Positions 24,452 through 32,268 of a DNA stretch of 36,720 bases are shown here, one piece after another. Source of the DNA: an uncultured Eubacterium sp. (lineage in GTDB: Bacteria > Bacillota > Clostridia > Lachnospirales > Lachnospiraceae). The notes beneath the pieces were generated by a model. It had not been told where the DNA came from, made no database searches, and saw only the letters and a list, made by a program, of their open reading frames with translations. The first letter of the stretch is position 1. Each line of letters opens with the position of its first letter. The stretch spans positions 1 through 36,720 of the forward strand of contig CAJUIH010000021.1 in the NCBI GenBank assembly GCA_910586045.1, given 5' to 3'. The position numbers and the translations under genes were made by a program.

Positions 24452-25861
24452 TTAGTCAAGGTGAAATCCAAAATAGTTTACCGCGTTCTTATAGCAGATA
24501 CCTCTTACAATTTCCTCTAAAATCTCATAGTCTGCCGGAAATTCCCCGTTTTCTACCCAATCGCCGATCAGGTTGCACAGGATCCTGCGGAAATAGTCAT
24601 GGCGTGTATAAGATAAAAAGCTTCTGGAATCAGTCAGCATCCCGACAAATCCGGAAAGGTTTCCAAGGTTTGCCAGGGAAATCATCTGGTCCTGCATGCC
24701 GGTTTTATGGTCGTTAAACCACCATGCCGAGCCTTGCTGGATTTTTGCGGCAGCGCTCGAATCCTGGAAGCAGCCTAAGATCGTGCCGATCGCCTGGTTA
24801 TCGTTTGGATTCAGGCTGTAAATGATCGTCTTTGGAAGATGTCCGTCGCTGTTGAGCGCATTCAGGTAATCCGCGATTTCAGACGACGGCGCGTAGTTGT
24901 TGATGCAGTCATAGCCGGTATCCGGGCCGAGTTTTTCAAACATCGGCGTATTGTTGTCGCGTTTGCAGCCGTAGTGAAGCTGTAATACCCAGTTTCTTTT
25001 TGCGTATTCTTTTCCTGCGAATACCATAAACGCGGTCTTAAATTTCAGTTCTTCTTTCCGTGTAATCGAAGCGCCGCCCATGCGTTTCGCGAAAATGGAC
25101 TCGATTTCTTCCTTGGAAGCAGGCGCGTACATCACATATTCCAGGCCGTGGTCGGAAACGGAACAGCCCATGGAGGTAAAGAAATCCATGCGGACGCAAA
25201 GCGCTTTGCATAAGTCGGCAAATGTGGCAATCTTTATGCCGGATACGTCCGCTAATTGTGCGAGATACTCCTGGTAAGCCGCTTTTTCAATGTTCATCGC
25301 CTTATCCGGACGCCATGCAGGAAGTACCTGTATCGTAAACGTCGGGTCGTCGGCGATTTTTTTATGCCATTCCAGGGAATCTACCGGGTCGTCCGTTGTA
25401 CAGATTAAGGTGACATTGGATTGTTTGATTATATTGCGCACGGTCATATCCGGTTCTGCAAGGCGCTGGTTGCACAATTCCCATACTTTTTCGGCTGTTT
25501 TTTGATTTAGTACGCCAGTGTAACCAAAGTATTTTTGCAGTTCCAGGTGGCTCCAGTGAAAGAGCGGATTGCCGATGGCTTTTCCAAGTACCTCAGCCCA
25601 TTTAAGGAATTTTTCCTCATCTGGCGCGTCTCCTGTGATAAAACGCTCGTCCACACCGCAGGAACGCATAAAGCGCCATTTGTAATGATCCCCGCCAAGC
25701 CATACCTGGGTAATGTTTTCAAATTTGCGGTCCTCATAGATCTCCTGCGGGTTTATATGGCAGTGGTAGTCAAGGACCGGTGTAGTTGCCGCATAGTCAA
25801 AATACAGTTTTTGCGCGGTCGGCGTCTGTAAAAGAAAATTTTTGTCCATAAATTGTTTCAT
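24452..25861 (-). CDS. uxaC: Uronate isomerase (glucuronate/galacturonate isomerase)
   Basis: A 469-residue TIM-barrel amidohydrolase-like enzyme that isomerises D-glucuronate to fructuronate and D-galacturonate to tagaturonate. Clear marks: DYHCHINPQEI (metal His pair), VWLGGDHYKWRFMRSCGV, HWSHLELQKYFGY, and QLHYGCKRDNNTPMFEKLG, with a normal length for UxaC. A further in-frame start upstream would add about 38 residues, but GGAGGG is six bases before ATG 25861, so that start is used. It is downstream of lacI on the same strand (110-nt gap holding a structured element) and divergent from uxaB-uxaA-TRAP. Confidence 0.95.
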   Translation of the reverse strand: MKQFMDKNFLLQTPTAQKLYFDYAATTPVLDYHCHINPQEIYEDRKFENITQVWLGGDHYKWRFMRSCGVDERFITGDAPDEEKFLKWAEVLGKAIGNPLFHWSHLELQKYFGYTGVLNQKTAEKVWELCNQRLAEPDMTVRNIIKQSNVTLICTTDDPVDSLEWHKKIADDPTFTIQVLPAWRPDKAMNIEKAAYQEYLAQLADVSGIKIATFADLCKALCVRMDFFTSMGCSVSDHGLEYVMYAPASKEEIESIFAKRMGGASITRKEELKFKTAFMVFAGKEYAKRNWVLQLHYGCKRDNNTPMFEKLGPDTGYDCINNYAPSSEIADYLNALNSDGHLPKTIIYSLNPNDNQAIGTILGCFQDSSAAAKIQQGSAWWFNDHKTGMQDQMISLANLGNLSGFVGMLTDSRSFLSYTRHDYFRRILCNLIGDWVENGEFPADYEILEEIVRGICYKNAVNYFGFHLD

Positions 25862-25890
25862 AAAATACCCTCCATTTATTTTTATTTTTG

Positions 25891-25964
25891 CCTGCGCGTC
25901 AGCGTGACCAGGGGCGGTGCGGCGGTCTAAGGGCCGCTGCCGCCGGTCTTTTGTGCCGCGCAGG
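25891..25964 (-). promoter_or_regulatory. Structured leader between lacI and uxaC
   Basis: CCTGCGCG (25891-25898) pairs with CGCGCAGG (25957-25964). Inside it, GACC/GGTC and CGGCGG/CCGCCG segments can pair, giving a GC-rich branched element in the uxaC leader (reverse strand). No T-run follows, so it is not a plain terminator; it might process or stabilise the mRNA or restrict read-through from lacI. Not matched to a riboswitch family I know. Confidence 0.5.
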
Positions 25965-25971
25965 TGAATGA

Positions 25972-26979
25972 TCAAAACTGTGTCGTTCCGCGTGTAATCA
26001 GCCGCCCCGAAAAAATAGATTTGGTCGGCATAGATTCACCGGAAAGCACGCCAAGCAATGTCTGTACAAGCTGGTGCGCCTGGCTTTTTAGACAGTTGTC
26101 TACCGACGAAAGTTCCGGTGTACAGCAGGTAGTCAGCATGGAATTATTGTAGCCGATCACGGATAAGTCTTCCGGGATGCTAAGGCCTGCCCGCTGTGCG
26201 TATTTGATCCCGCCGATGGCAAGGGCGTCTTCCGAGGCGATCAGCCCGTGGAAAGAGATTTCCTTTGCGGCCTGTTCGACAAAATCCGCGATTTCATTCA
26301 TGTGTTCCAGGCTGCCTTCGTAAAACTGGATTCGTTTTTCAAAATCCATAATTTTATGCGCCTGCATGGCGGCCTGGAAACCGTTTCGCTTCCTGGTCCC
26401 GCTGTAGGAATCGGAATTGTACAGGTACAGGATGTCGTGTATGCCCGCCTGCAGCATGGAAACCGCAGCGTCAAACATTGTCGTGTAGTCGTCACAGTAA
26501 ATGCTGTATACATTCGGGTGGTCAAAAGAAGCGTTTAAGAGCAGAATGGGGATCTGCGCGGATGCTTCCCGGATATACTGGTTTTCCTCTTCGCTTGTGC
26601 CGATAAAATTGGATCCTACCAGGATAATCGCGTCCACTTTTTTGGATACAATCAGGTTCAGGTAGTTTTTTTTGATATCCAGGTTATATCCGGTACAGCA
26701 CAGCAGGGACTCGTAGCCGTTGGACTGCAGTTCCTGCTCGATATAAAAAACCGCTTTTGCCAAAAATAAATCGGACGAATCCGCGCAGAGGATGCCGATC
26801 GTCTGCAGTGACTGCAGGCCCATGCCCCGGGCAAACGCATTTGGCGTATAATCATATTGTTCGATAATATCCATCACTCTCTTTCTTGTAGCGGGGCGTA
26901 CTTTGTCGCTTCCATTCATGACGCGGGAAACAGTAGCAATGGATACACCGGCTTTATTGGAAATATCGTAAATAGTCAT
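25972..26979 (-). CDS. LacI family transcriptional regulator of the hexuronate genes
   Basis: A 335-residue DNA-binding regulator. The N-terminal HTH (MTIYDISNKAGVSIATVSRVMNGSDKVR) and hinge helix are standard, followed by a periplasmic-binding-protein-like sensor domain (about 60-335: IGILCADSSD, ILLLNASFDHPN, DGLIASEDALAIG-like stretch, SVIGYNNSMLTTCCTPELSSV). A sugar acid or KDG-type pathway intermediate is a reasonable inducer but not visible. The longer reading adds 33 unusual residues; GAGGA sits seven bases before ATG 26979. Its likely operators are the palindromes at 27095-27108 and 27281-27294, one at each divergent promoter. The next gene on the same strand is uxaC. Confidence 0.9.
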   Translation of the reverse strand: MTIYDISNKAGVSIATVSRVMNGSDKVRPATRKRVMDIIEQYDYTPNAFARGMGLQSLQTIGILCADSSDLFLAKAVFYIEQELQSNGYESLLCCTGYNLDIKKNYLNLIVSKKVDAIILVGSNFIGTSEEENQYIREASAQIPILLLNASFDHPNVYSIYCDDYTTMFDAAVSMLQAGIHDILYLYNSDSYSGTRKRNGFQAAMQAHKIMDFEKRIQFYEGSLEHMNEIADFVEQAAKEISFHGLIASEDALAIGGIKYAQRAGLSIPEDLSVIGYNNSMLTTCCTPELSSVDNCLKSQAHQLVQTLLGVLSGESMPTKSIFSGRLITRGTTQF

Positions 26980-27083
26980 AGTCGAGTCCTCGAAGTTGTG
27001 CGAAACGATGGTTTTGTACCGGGTGCATGCTTTCAAACTTGTGCCATGCATCAGATTAAACAGCGTGTATTGCCGCATAATTA

Positions 27084-27114
27084 ATCATAGCATGTGAAAG
27101 CGCTTTCATTGCAA
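27084..27114 (-). promoter_or_regulatory. lacI-uxaC promoter with a LacI/cre-type palindromic operator
   Basis: Reverse strand: TTGCAA (27109-27114) and TATGAT (27084-27089), a long 19-bp spacer filled by the perfect palindrome TGAAAGCGCTTTCA (27095-27108). This fits both the cre consensus of CcpA and a LacI-family operator. A bound protein between the boxes would repress lacI itself and uxaC. Confidence 0.6.
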
Positions 27115-27246
27115 CTGAAAATACTATACAATATTTCAAAACCAAATGCAATACTATCTGCAAAAAAATTAGTTAAATATATAGAAAAACAAGATTTTTA
27201 GTACTTTTTACTATAAATATTTACTGAAATTAAGAACTTTTGCCGA

Positions 27247-27294
27247 TTGACTCTGTTGTGAAATTATGTGAAAATCAGAATGTAAGTGCTTACA
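27247..27294 (+). promoter_or_regulatory. uxaB promoter region with a second LacI-type palindrome
   Basis: TTGACT (27247-27252) could be the -35 element; the -10 is weak (AT-rich, around 27270). The palindrome TGTAAGTGCTTACA (27281-27294) lies where transcription should start. It shares the TGNAAG-N-GCTTNCA plan with the site at 27095-27108 but lacks the central CG needed for a good cre, so it looks like a LacI-family operator. Repression by steric block is expected. Confidence 0.55.
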
Positions 27295-27609
27295 TAAAAA
27301 AACAAAGAACATACGAAGCCAAATGCGCCGCCAGGAGATTCGGATGGTTTTTCATCTGGGATCGTATGCGTCAGAATTGGATTAGACTAGATTTAGATTG
27401 GGTAGAATAGATGGCAGATGGCTGCAACCGTCAGCATATATAAACGGCGTAAAATTTCAGCACAATATCATTTGTTTCTGGCCCGCCGTTTATCTGGTTT
27501 ATTGTGCAGTATTCAATCACCGAATATATAGATTTCTGATAGAAAACGGAATTTGCGGATGATCGCAGTATGTGCTGCACGGAAACAAAAAATAAAAGGA
27601 GGGATCGTT
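27295..27609 (+). promoter_or_regulatory. Long structured leader of uxaB, possible pseudoknot
   Basis: The roughly 300-nt stretch before uxaB has no gene. It carries a CATACGA/TCGTATG pair (about 27312-27366) and two interleaved perfect pairs: ATAACGGCG-type arms at 27440-27449 with 27484-27493 (10 bp), and GCACAATA at 27460-27467 with TATTGTGC at 27500-27507 (8 bp). Their order (1, 2, 1', 2') is that of an H-type pseudoknot or of two mutually exclusive hairpins. No known riboswitch is recognised. Confidence 0.5.
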
Positions 27610-29073
27610 ATGGAGTTGTTAAACAAAAAAAGGACCGGGAAAAAAGAGCGCCCGGTCAGGGTGCTGCAGTTTGGAGAAGGGAATTTTCTGCGCGCATTTG
27701 TGGATTATATGATCGACATTGCGAATGAACAGGGGAAATTTGACGGCGATATCGTGCTTGTAAAACCGATTGCGTTCGGCAGCCTGGAGCGTTTCCGCGA
27801 ACAGGAATGCCAGTATACCGTGCAGCTTCGCGGGATTGTGGACGGGGAAGCGAAAAAGGTCAGCCGGATTGTAACGAGTGTGGCCGATGTGGTAGACGCG
27901 CAGGAAGAATATGAAAAATACGCGGCCTATGCAAAGCTGGACACCCTGCGTTTTATCGTATCCAATACGACGGAAGCAGGCATTGTGTATGACGATACCG
28001 ATCGTATGGAATACAATCCGCCTAAGACATATCCGGGAAAACTGACCAAATTTTTATATGAACGCTATGTACATGTAAATGGGGATACGGACAAAGGGCT
28101 TGTGATGCTTCCGGTGGAATTGATTGACGATAACGGGATTCGATTGAAAGAGTGCGTTCAAAAGCTGGCGGCGCTGTGGAATCTGGAAGAGGGGTTTGTA
28201 AAGTGGCTGGAGGAAGCCTGCGTTTTTGCGTCCACACTCGTTGACCGCATCGTGACCGGATATCCAAAGGACGAAGCGCAAAAGCTGTGGGAAGAATTTG
28301 GCTACCAGGACAATCTGCTCGTGACCGGCGAGCCGTTTGCGTTATGGGTAATTGAAAGTGAAAAGGATCTAAGCGGCGAGTTTCCGCTTCCGGCCGCAGG
28401 GCTTCCGGTTATTTTTACCGACAACCAAAAACCGTATAAACAAAGGAAAGTGCGTATTTTAAACGGCGCGCATACGTCTTTTGTATTGGCGTCGTATTTG
28501 TGCGGCAATGATATTGTGCTGGAATCGATGCAGGATCCGTTAATCCTGCGGTTTATGAAAGCGACTATTTTTGACGAGGTAATCCCGACGCTGACGCTTC
28601 CAAAAGAAGAGCTGGTCGAATTTGCGCAGGCGGTTATCACCAGGTTCCATAACCCGTATGTCAAACACGCGCTGCTTTCCATCTCGCTTAATTCCGTTTC
28701 CAAATGGAGGGCGCGGTGTATGCCGAGTTTCCTTGGTTATCTGGAACAGACCGGGAAACTGCCAAAGCATTTGACATTCTCTCTGGCGGCGCTGCTGGCG
28801 TTTTATACAGGCAGCCAAATACGTGAGCGTGCGTTAATCGGGCACCGTGGGGAAGAAGAGTATACGATCTTGGACGACGCGTCAGTATTGGAGTTTTTTG
28901 CGCAAAACAGCACAAAAGACGCAAAGGCTTATACGCATGCCGTTTTGTCAAATACGGATTTTTGGGGACAGGATTTAAGCGCCCTGGAAGGAGTAGAGGA
29001 AACGGTTGCGTCTTATGTTGAACAAATCCGTACGCTCGGCATGCGCGGGGCAATGGAAAAAAATTTTGGATAG
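27610..29073 (+). CDS. uxaB: Tagaturonate reductase (altronate oxidoreductase)
   Basis: A 487-residue NAD-dependent enzyme of the mannitol/hexuronate dehydrogenase family that reduces tagaturonate to altronate. Visible: VLQFGEGNFLRAFVDYM (Rossmann start), SNTTEAGIVY, LPVELIDDNG, RKVRILNGAHTS and VKHALLSISLNSVSKWRARCMPS of the C-terminal domain. Length matches UxaB (about 480). A longer in-frame start at 27553 lacks a good site, whereas AAAGGAGGG is six bases before ATG 27610. First gene of the operon uxaB-uxaA-dctP-dctQ-dctM, divergent from lacI-uxaC. Could in principle be UxuB-like, but UxaA next to it settles the galacturonate branch. Confidence 0.93.
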   Translation: MELLNKKRTGKKERPVRVLQFGEGNFLRAFVDYMIDIANEQGKFDGDIVLVKPIAFGSLERFREQECQYTVQLRGIVDGEAKKVSRIVTSVADVVDAQEEYEKYAAYAKLDTLRFIVSNTTEAGIVYDDTDRMEYNPPKTYPGKLTKFLYERYVHVNGDTDKGLVMLPVELIDDNGIRLKECVQKLAALWNLEEGFVKWLEEACVFASTLVDRIVTGYPKDEAQKLWEEFGYQDNLLVTGEPFALWVIESEKDLSGEFPLPAAGLPVIFTDNQKPYKQRKVRILNGAHTSFVLASYLCGNDIVLESMQDPLILRFMKATIFDEVIPTLTLPKEELVEFAQAVITRFHNPYVKHALLSISLNSVSKWRARCMPSFLGYLEQTGKLPKHLTFSLAALLAFYTGSQIRERALIGHRGEEEYTILDDASVLEFFAQNSTKDAKAYTHAVLSNTDFWGQDLSALEGVEETVASYVEQIRTLGMRGAMEKNFG

Positions 29074-29127
29074 TTCCGACGGGTCAGAACCGCAACAGAC
29101 AGCAAACAGGAAAAATTGGGAGACTGT

Positions 29128-30612
29128 ATGAAAGATTTTATTCAAATCAATGAAAATGATAATGTCATCGTGGCAGTCCGGGAGATTGCCGCGGGAGAAA
29201 AAGTAACGCTGGGGCATGCGGGTACAGTTACGGCGCTGGAAACGATTCCGGCCGGACACAAGATGGCGGTTTGCGATATTGCGCCGGACGTGCAGGTAAC
29301 CAAATACGGATTTTGCATCGGCCATGCGAAAGAAGAGATCCGCCGCGGGCAGTGGGTGCATGTGCACAATTTGAAAACGGCGCTCGGCGACCTGCTTACT
29401 TACACTTATGAGCCGGTCGAGGCTGCGCTGCGGCCGACCGGGGAGGCGTTTTTCGAGGGATTTCAAAGGCCGGACGGCCAGGCAGGCGTACGCAATGAGA
29501 TCTGGATTATTCCGACGGTCGGATGCGTCAACAGCATTGCGCAGGCAATGGCAAAGAGCGCGAATGAAAGGGTCCTCGGCAGCGTGCAGGAGGTGATCGC
29601 GTTTCCGCATCCTTATGGGTGTTCGCAGATGGGCAACGATCAGGAGCATACGCGCACCATCCTGGCGGATCTGGTGCACCATCCGAATGCGGGCGGCGTC
29701 CTGGTGCTTGGTTTAGGCTGTGAGAACAGCAATATTGAAGAATTAAAGCGGTATATTGGGGCGTACGATGCAAAACGTGTCAAATTTTTAGTGTGCCAGG
29801 AATGGGAAGATGAAATGGCGCAGGGCGCTGCGGTTTTGGACGAATTGATTACTTACGCTTCCGGCTTTCAGCGGGAAAAAATCAGCGCTTCCAAGCTGGT
29901 CGTCGGTATGAAATGCGGCGGCAGCGACGGTTTTTCCGGCATTACGGCAAACCCGCTTGTCGGCAGGTTTTCGGATCTTTTGATCAGCAAGGGCGGCACG
30001 ACAATTCTGACGGAAGTGCCGGAAATGTTCGGCGCGGAAACGCTGTTAATGAACCGCTGCGGCACGAAAGAGCTGTTTGGGCAGACCGTCGCTTTGGTCA
30101 ACGATTTTAAGCAGTATTTTAAGGACCATAATCAGACGATTTATGAAAATCCGTCGCCGGGAAACAAAAAGGGCGGTATTTCCACGCTGGAAGATAAATC
30201 CCTGGGCTGTACCCAAAAATCAGGCAGAGCGCCGGTATCGGGCGTGCTGGCATATGGGGAACGCGTACACGGCACGGGCCTGCACCTGCTGTCGGCTCCG
30301 GGCAACGATCTGGTTGCGTCTACGGCGCTTGCGGCAAGCGGGGCGCAGATTGTCCTGTTTACAACCGGGCGCGGCACACCGTTTGCGGCCCCGGTTCCGA
30401 CGGTAAAGATTTCCAGCAACAGCGCGTTAGCGCAGAAGAAAAAAAACTGGATCGATTTTGACGCGGGGGTGCTTGTAGAGGAAGCGGAATTTGAACAGAC
30501 CGGCCAGGAGCTGTTTGATTATGTGCTTGCGGTTGCATCCGGCAAAAAGGTATGCAGCGAGGAAGCGGGTTTCCATGATATGGCTATTTTTAAGCAGGGA
30601 GTGACGTTGTAA
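29128..30612 (+). CDS. uxaA: Altronate dehydratase
   Basis: A 494-residue iron-dependent dehydratase converting altronate to 2-keto-3-deoxygluconate. The N-terminal SAF-like domain (about 1-95) and the large catalytic domain (about 110-494) are fused in one chain as in E. coli UxaA. Recognisable blocks are GFQRPDGQAGVRNEIWIIPTVGC, VLVLGLGCENSN, LVVGMKCGGSDGFSGITANPLVG and LLSAPGNDLVASTALAASGAQIVLFTTGRGTP, with several Cys suited to an Fe or FeS site. TTG 29116 is an alternative, but GGGAG lies five bases before ATG 29128. It follows uxaB by 54 nt. Confidence 0.94.
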   Translation: MKDFIQINENDNVIVAVREIAAGEKVTLGHAGTVTALETIPAGHKMAVCDIAPDVQVTKYGFCIGHAKEEIRRGQWVHVHNLKTALGDLLTYTYEPVEAALRPTGEAFFEGFQRPDGQAGVRNEIWIIPTVGCVNSIAQAMAKSANERVLGSVQEVIAFPHPYGCSQMGNDQEHTRTILADLVHHPNAGGVLVLGLGCENSNIEELKRYIGAYDAKRVKFLVCQEWEDEMAQGAAVLDELITYASGFQREKISASKLVVGMKCGGSDGFSGITANPLVGRFSDLLISKGGTTILTEVPEMFGAETLLMNRCGTKELFGQTVALVNDFKQYFKDHNQTIYENPSPGNKKGGISTLEDKSLGCTQKSGRAPVSGVLAYGERVHGTGLHLLSAPGNDLVASTALAASGAQIVLFTTGRGTPFAAPVPTVKISSNSALAQKKKNWIDFDAGVLVEEAEFEQTGQELFDYVLAVASGKKVCSEEAGFHDMAIFKQGVTL

Positions 30613-30637
30613 GAAACAAAGAAAGGAACAGGGAATT

Positions 30638-31672
30638 ATGAAAGGCTTAAAAAGATTATGCGCCGCCGTTCTTTGCGCAGGGTTCGCATTTGCCGGTCTA
30701 TCCGGTTTAAGCGGCTGCGCTTCGGTCGGCAATGGGAAACGGATCGTAAGGATTTCCCACGCGCAGTCCGAGACGCACCCGGAACACTTGGGGCTTTTAA
30801 AGTTTAAAGAATATATTGAGGAACGTCTGGGCGACAAATATGAAATCCAGATTTATCCAAACGAGCTGCTCGGGGGCGCGCAAAAGGCGATTGAACTGAC
30901 GCAGACCGGGGCGATTGACTTTGTCGTCGCCGGTACGGCGAATCTGGAAAACTTTGCGGATGTATACGAGGTATTCAGTATGCCGTACCTGTTTACTTCC
31001 GAAAAAGCCTACCATGAAGTGATGAATGATACGGATTATATGGAAGCCGTGTACGAGTCGACTAACGAGGCCGGATTCCGCGTGCTGACATGGTATAATG
31101 CGGGTACAAGAAGTTTCTACGCCAAAAAGGCGATCCATACGCCGGATGATCTCAAAGGACTGAAAATGCGTGTCCAGCAAAGCCCGGCCAGTGTGAACAT
31201 GGCAAACGCATTCGGCGCTGCGGCGTCCCCAATGAGTTTTGGAGAAGTGTACACGGCGATCCAGCAGGGGGTAATTGACGGGGCGGAAAACAATGAACTG
31301 GCTTTGACCAATAACAAACACGGGGAAGTGGCAAAGTATTATTCCTACAATATGCACCAGATGGTACCGGATATGCTGATTGGAAACCTGAAATTCCTGG
31401 AGGGGCTGAGCGAAGAAGAATATGCGGTTTTCCGGGACGCGGCCTTATTATCCACGGAAGAAGAGATGGTCTACTGGGATGAACAGATAGAAGAGGCAAA
31501 AGCGATTGCCCGCGACCAGATGGGTGTGGAATTTATCGAGGTGGATGTGCAGGTCTTTAAAGATAAAGTGTCTAAAGTACAGCAGGAAATGCTGGATGAA
31601 AATGACCATATTAAAGACTTGTATGACCATATTCAGCAGGTGAATGAAAAATACGCACAGGAGGGAGAATAA
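30638..31672 (+). CDS. dctP: TRAP transporter substrate-binding lipoprotein, DctP family
   Basis: A 344-residue extracellular solute-binding protein. The N terminus is a lipoprotein signal with the lipobox LSGC (Cys27), so it should be membrane-anchored outside, as expected in a Gram-positive cell. DctP signs include IVRISHAQSETHPEHLGL, ELLGGAQKAIELTQTGAIDFV, and DDLKGLKMRVQQSPASVNMANAFGA...FGEVYTAIQQGVIDGAENN; the Arg in KMRVQ normally holds the substrate carboxylate. Genes upstream make a hexuronate the likely ligand (inference). RBS: AAAGGAACAGGG. It overlaps dctQ by one base at the stop/start. Confidence 0.93.
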   Translation: MKGLKRLCAAVLCAGFAFAGLSGLSGCASVGNGKRIVRISHAQSETHPEHLGLLKFKEYIEERLGDKYEIQIYPNELLGGAQKAIELTQTGAIDFVVAGTANLENFADVYEVFSMPYLFTSEKAYHEVMNDTDYMEAVYESTNEAGFRVLTWYNAGTRSFYAKKAIHTPDDLKGLKMRVQQSPASVNMANAFGAAASPMSFGEVYTAIQQGVIDGAENNELALTNNKHGEVAKYYSYNMHQMVPDMLIGNLKFLEGLSEEEYAVFRDAALLSTEEEMVYWDEQIEEAKAIARDQMGVEFIEVDVQVFKDKVSKVQQEMLDENDHIKDLYDHIQQVNEKYAQEGE

Positions 31673-32172
31673 TGGAAGCATTGCATAAAATCCGCAGAGT
31701 GGTTGACCTGGTTTTAAGTTCCGCCTGCGCAGTTATTTTTGCGGCAATGGTTGTGATCGGAAGCTACCAGATCATTACCCGGTTTATTTTTAAAAGTCCA
31801 AGTACAGTTTCGGAAGAACTTTTGACTTACAGTTTTACCTGGATGGCGCTGCTGGCAAGCGCTTATGTATTTGGAAAACGCGACCATATGCGTATGGGCT
31901 TTATGGCGGATAAGGCAGGCCCGGGCGGGCAGAAAGTATTAAGCATGATCAGCGAGGTACTGATCATGCTGCTGGCGGCAAGCGTCATGATCTACGGCGG
32001 CGTGACGATTATGGACCTGACGATGACGCAGTCCACGGCGTCTCTTGGCATACCGATGGGTGTGGTTTATACGATTATTCCGATTTCCGGCGTGCTGATT
32101 GTTTTTTATGCGGTACTAAACCTGGCAGACCTGATTACAGGCGCGGCGCCGCAGAAAGCCAAAGATGCTTAG
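31672..32172 (+). CDS. dctQ: TRAP transporter small permease, DctQ family
   Basis: A 166-residue membrane protein with four hydrophobic segments (about residues 13-34, 50-66, 88-108, 128-148) and the DctQ block ELLTYSFTWMALLASAYVFGKRDHM. It is the small subunit of a TRAP transporter that accompanies the DctM permease. The start ATG overlaps the dctP stop (TAATG), so translation is coupled. A 96-nt gap without a clear terminator separates it from dctM. Confidence 0.92.
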   Translation: MEALHKIRRVVDLVLSSACAVIFAAMVVIGSYQIITRFIFKSPSTVSEELLTYSFTWMALLASAYVFGKRDHMRMGFMADKAGPGGQKVLSMISEVLIMLLAASVMIYGGVTIMDLTMTQSTASLGIPMGVVYTIIPISGVLIVFYAVLNLADLITGAAPQKAKDA

Positions 32173-32268
32173 AATGCGGAAAATACGTGGGCAGCGGGGC
32201 TGTATGGCAGACAGGATGGCTGTTCGATTTCCCATCAAAACCTAAATACATGATATAAGGAGTCAAAC

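Noticed and set aside
28975..29682. Open frame of 235 codons on the reverse strand across uxaB and uxaA
   Set aside because: Overlaps two well-identified genes; no motif or ribosome site.
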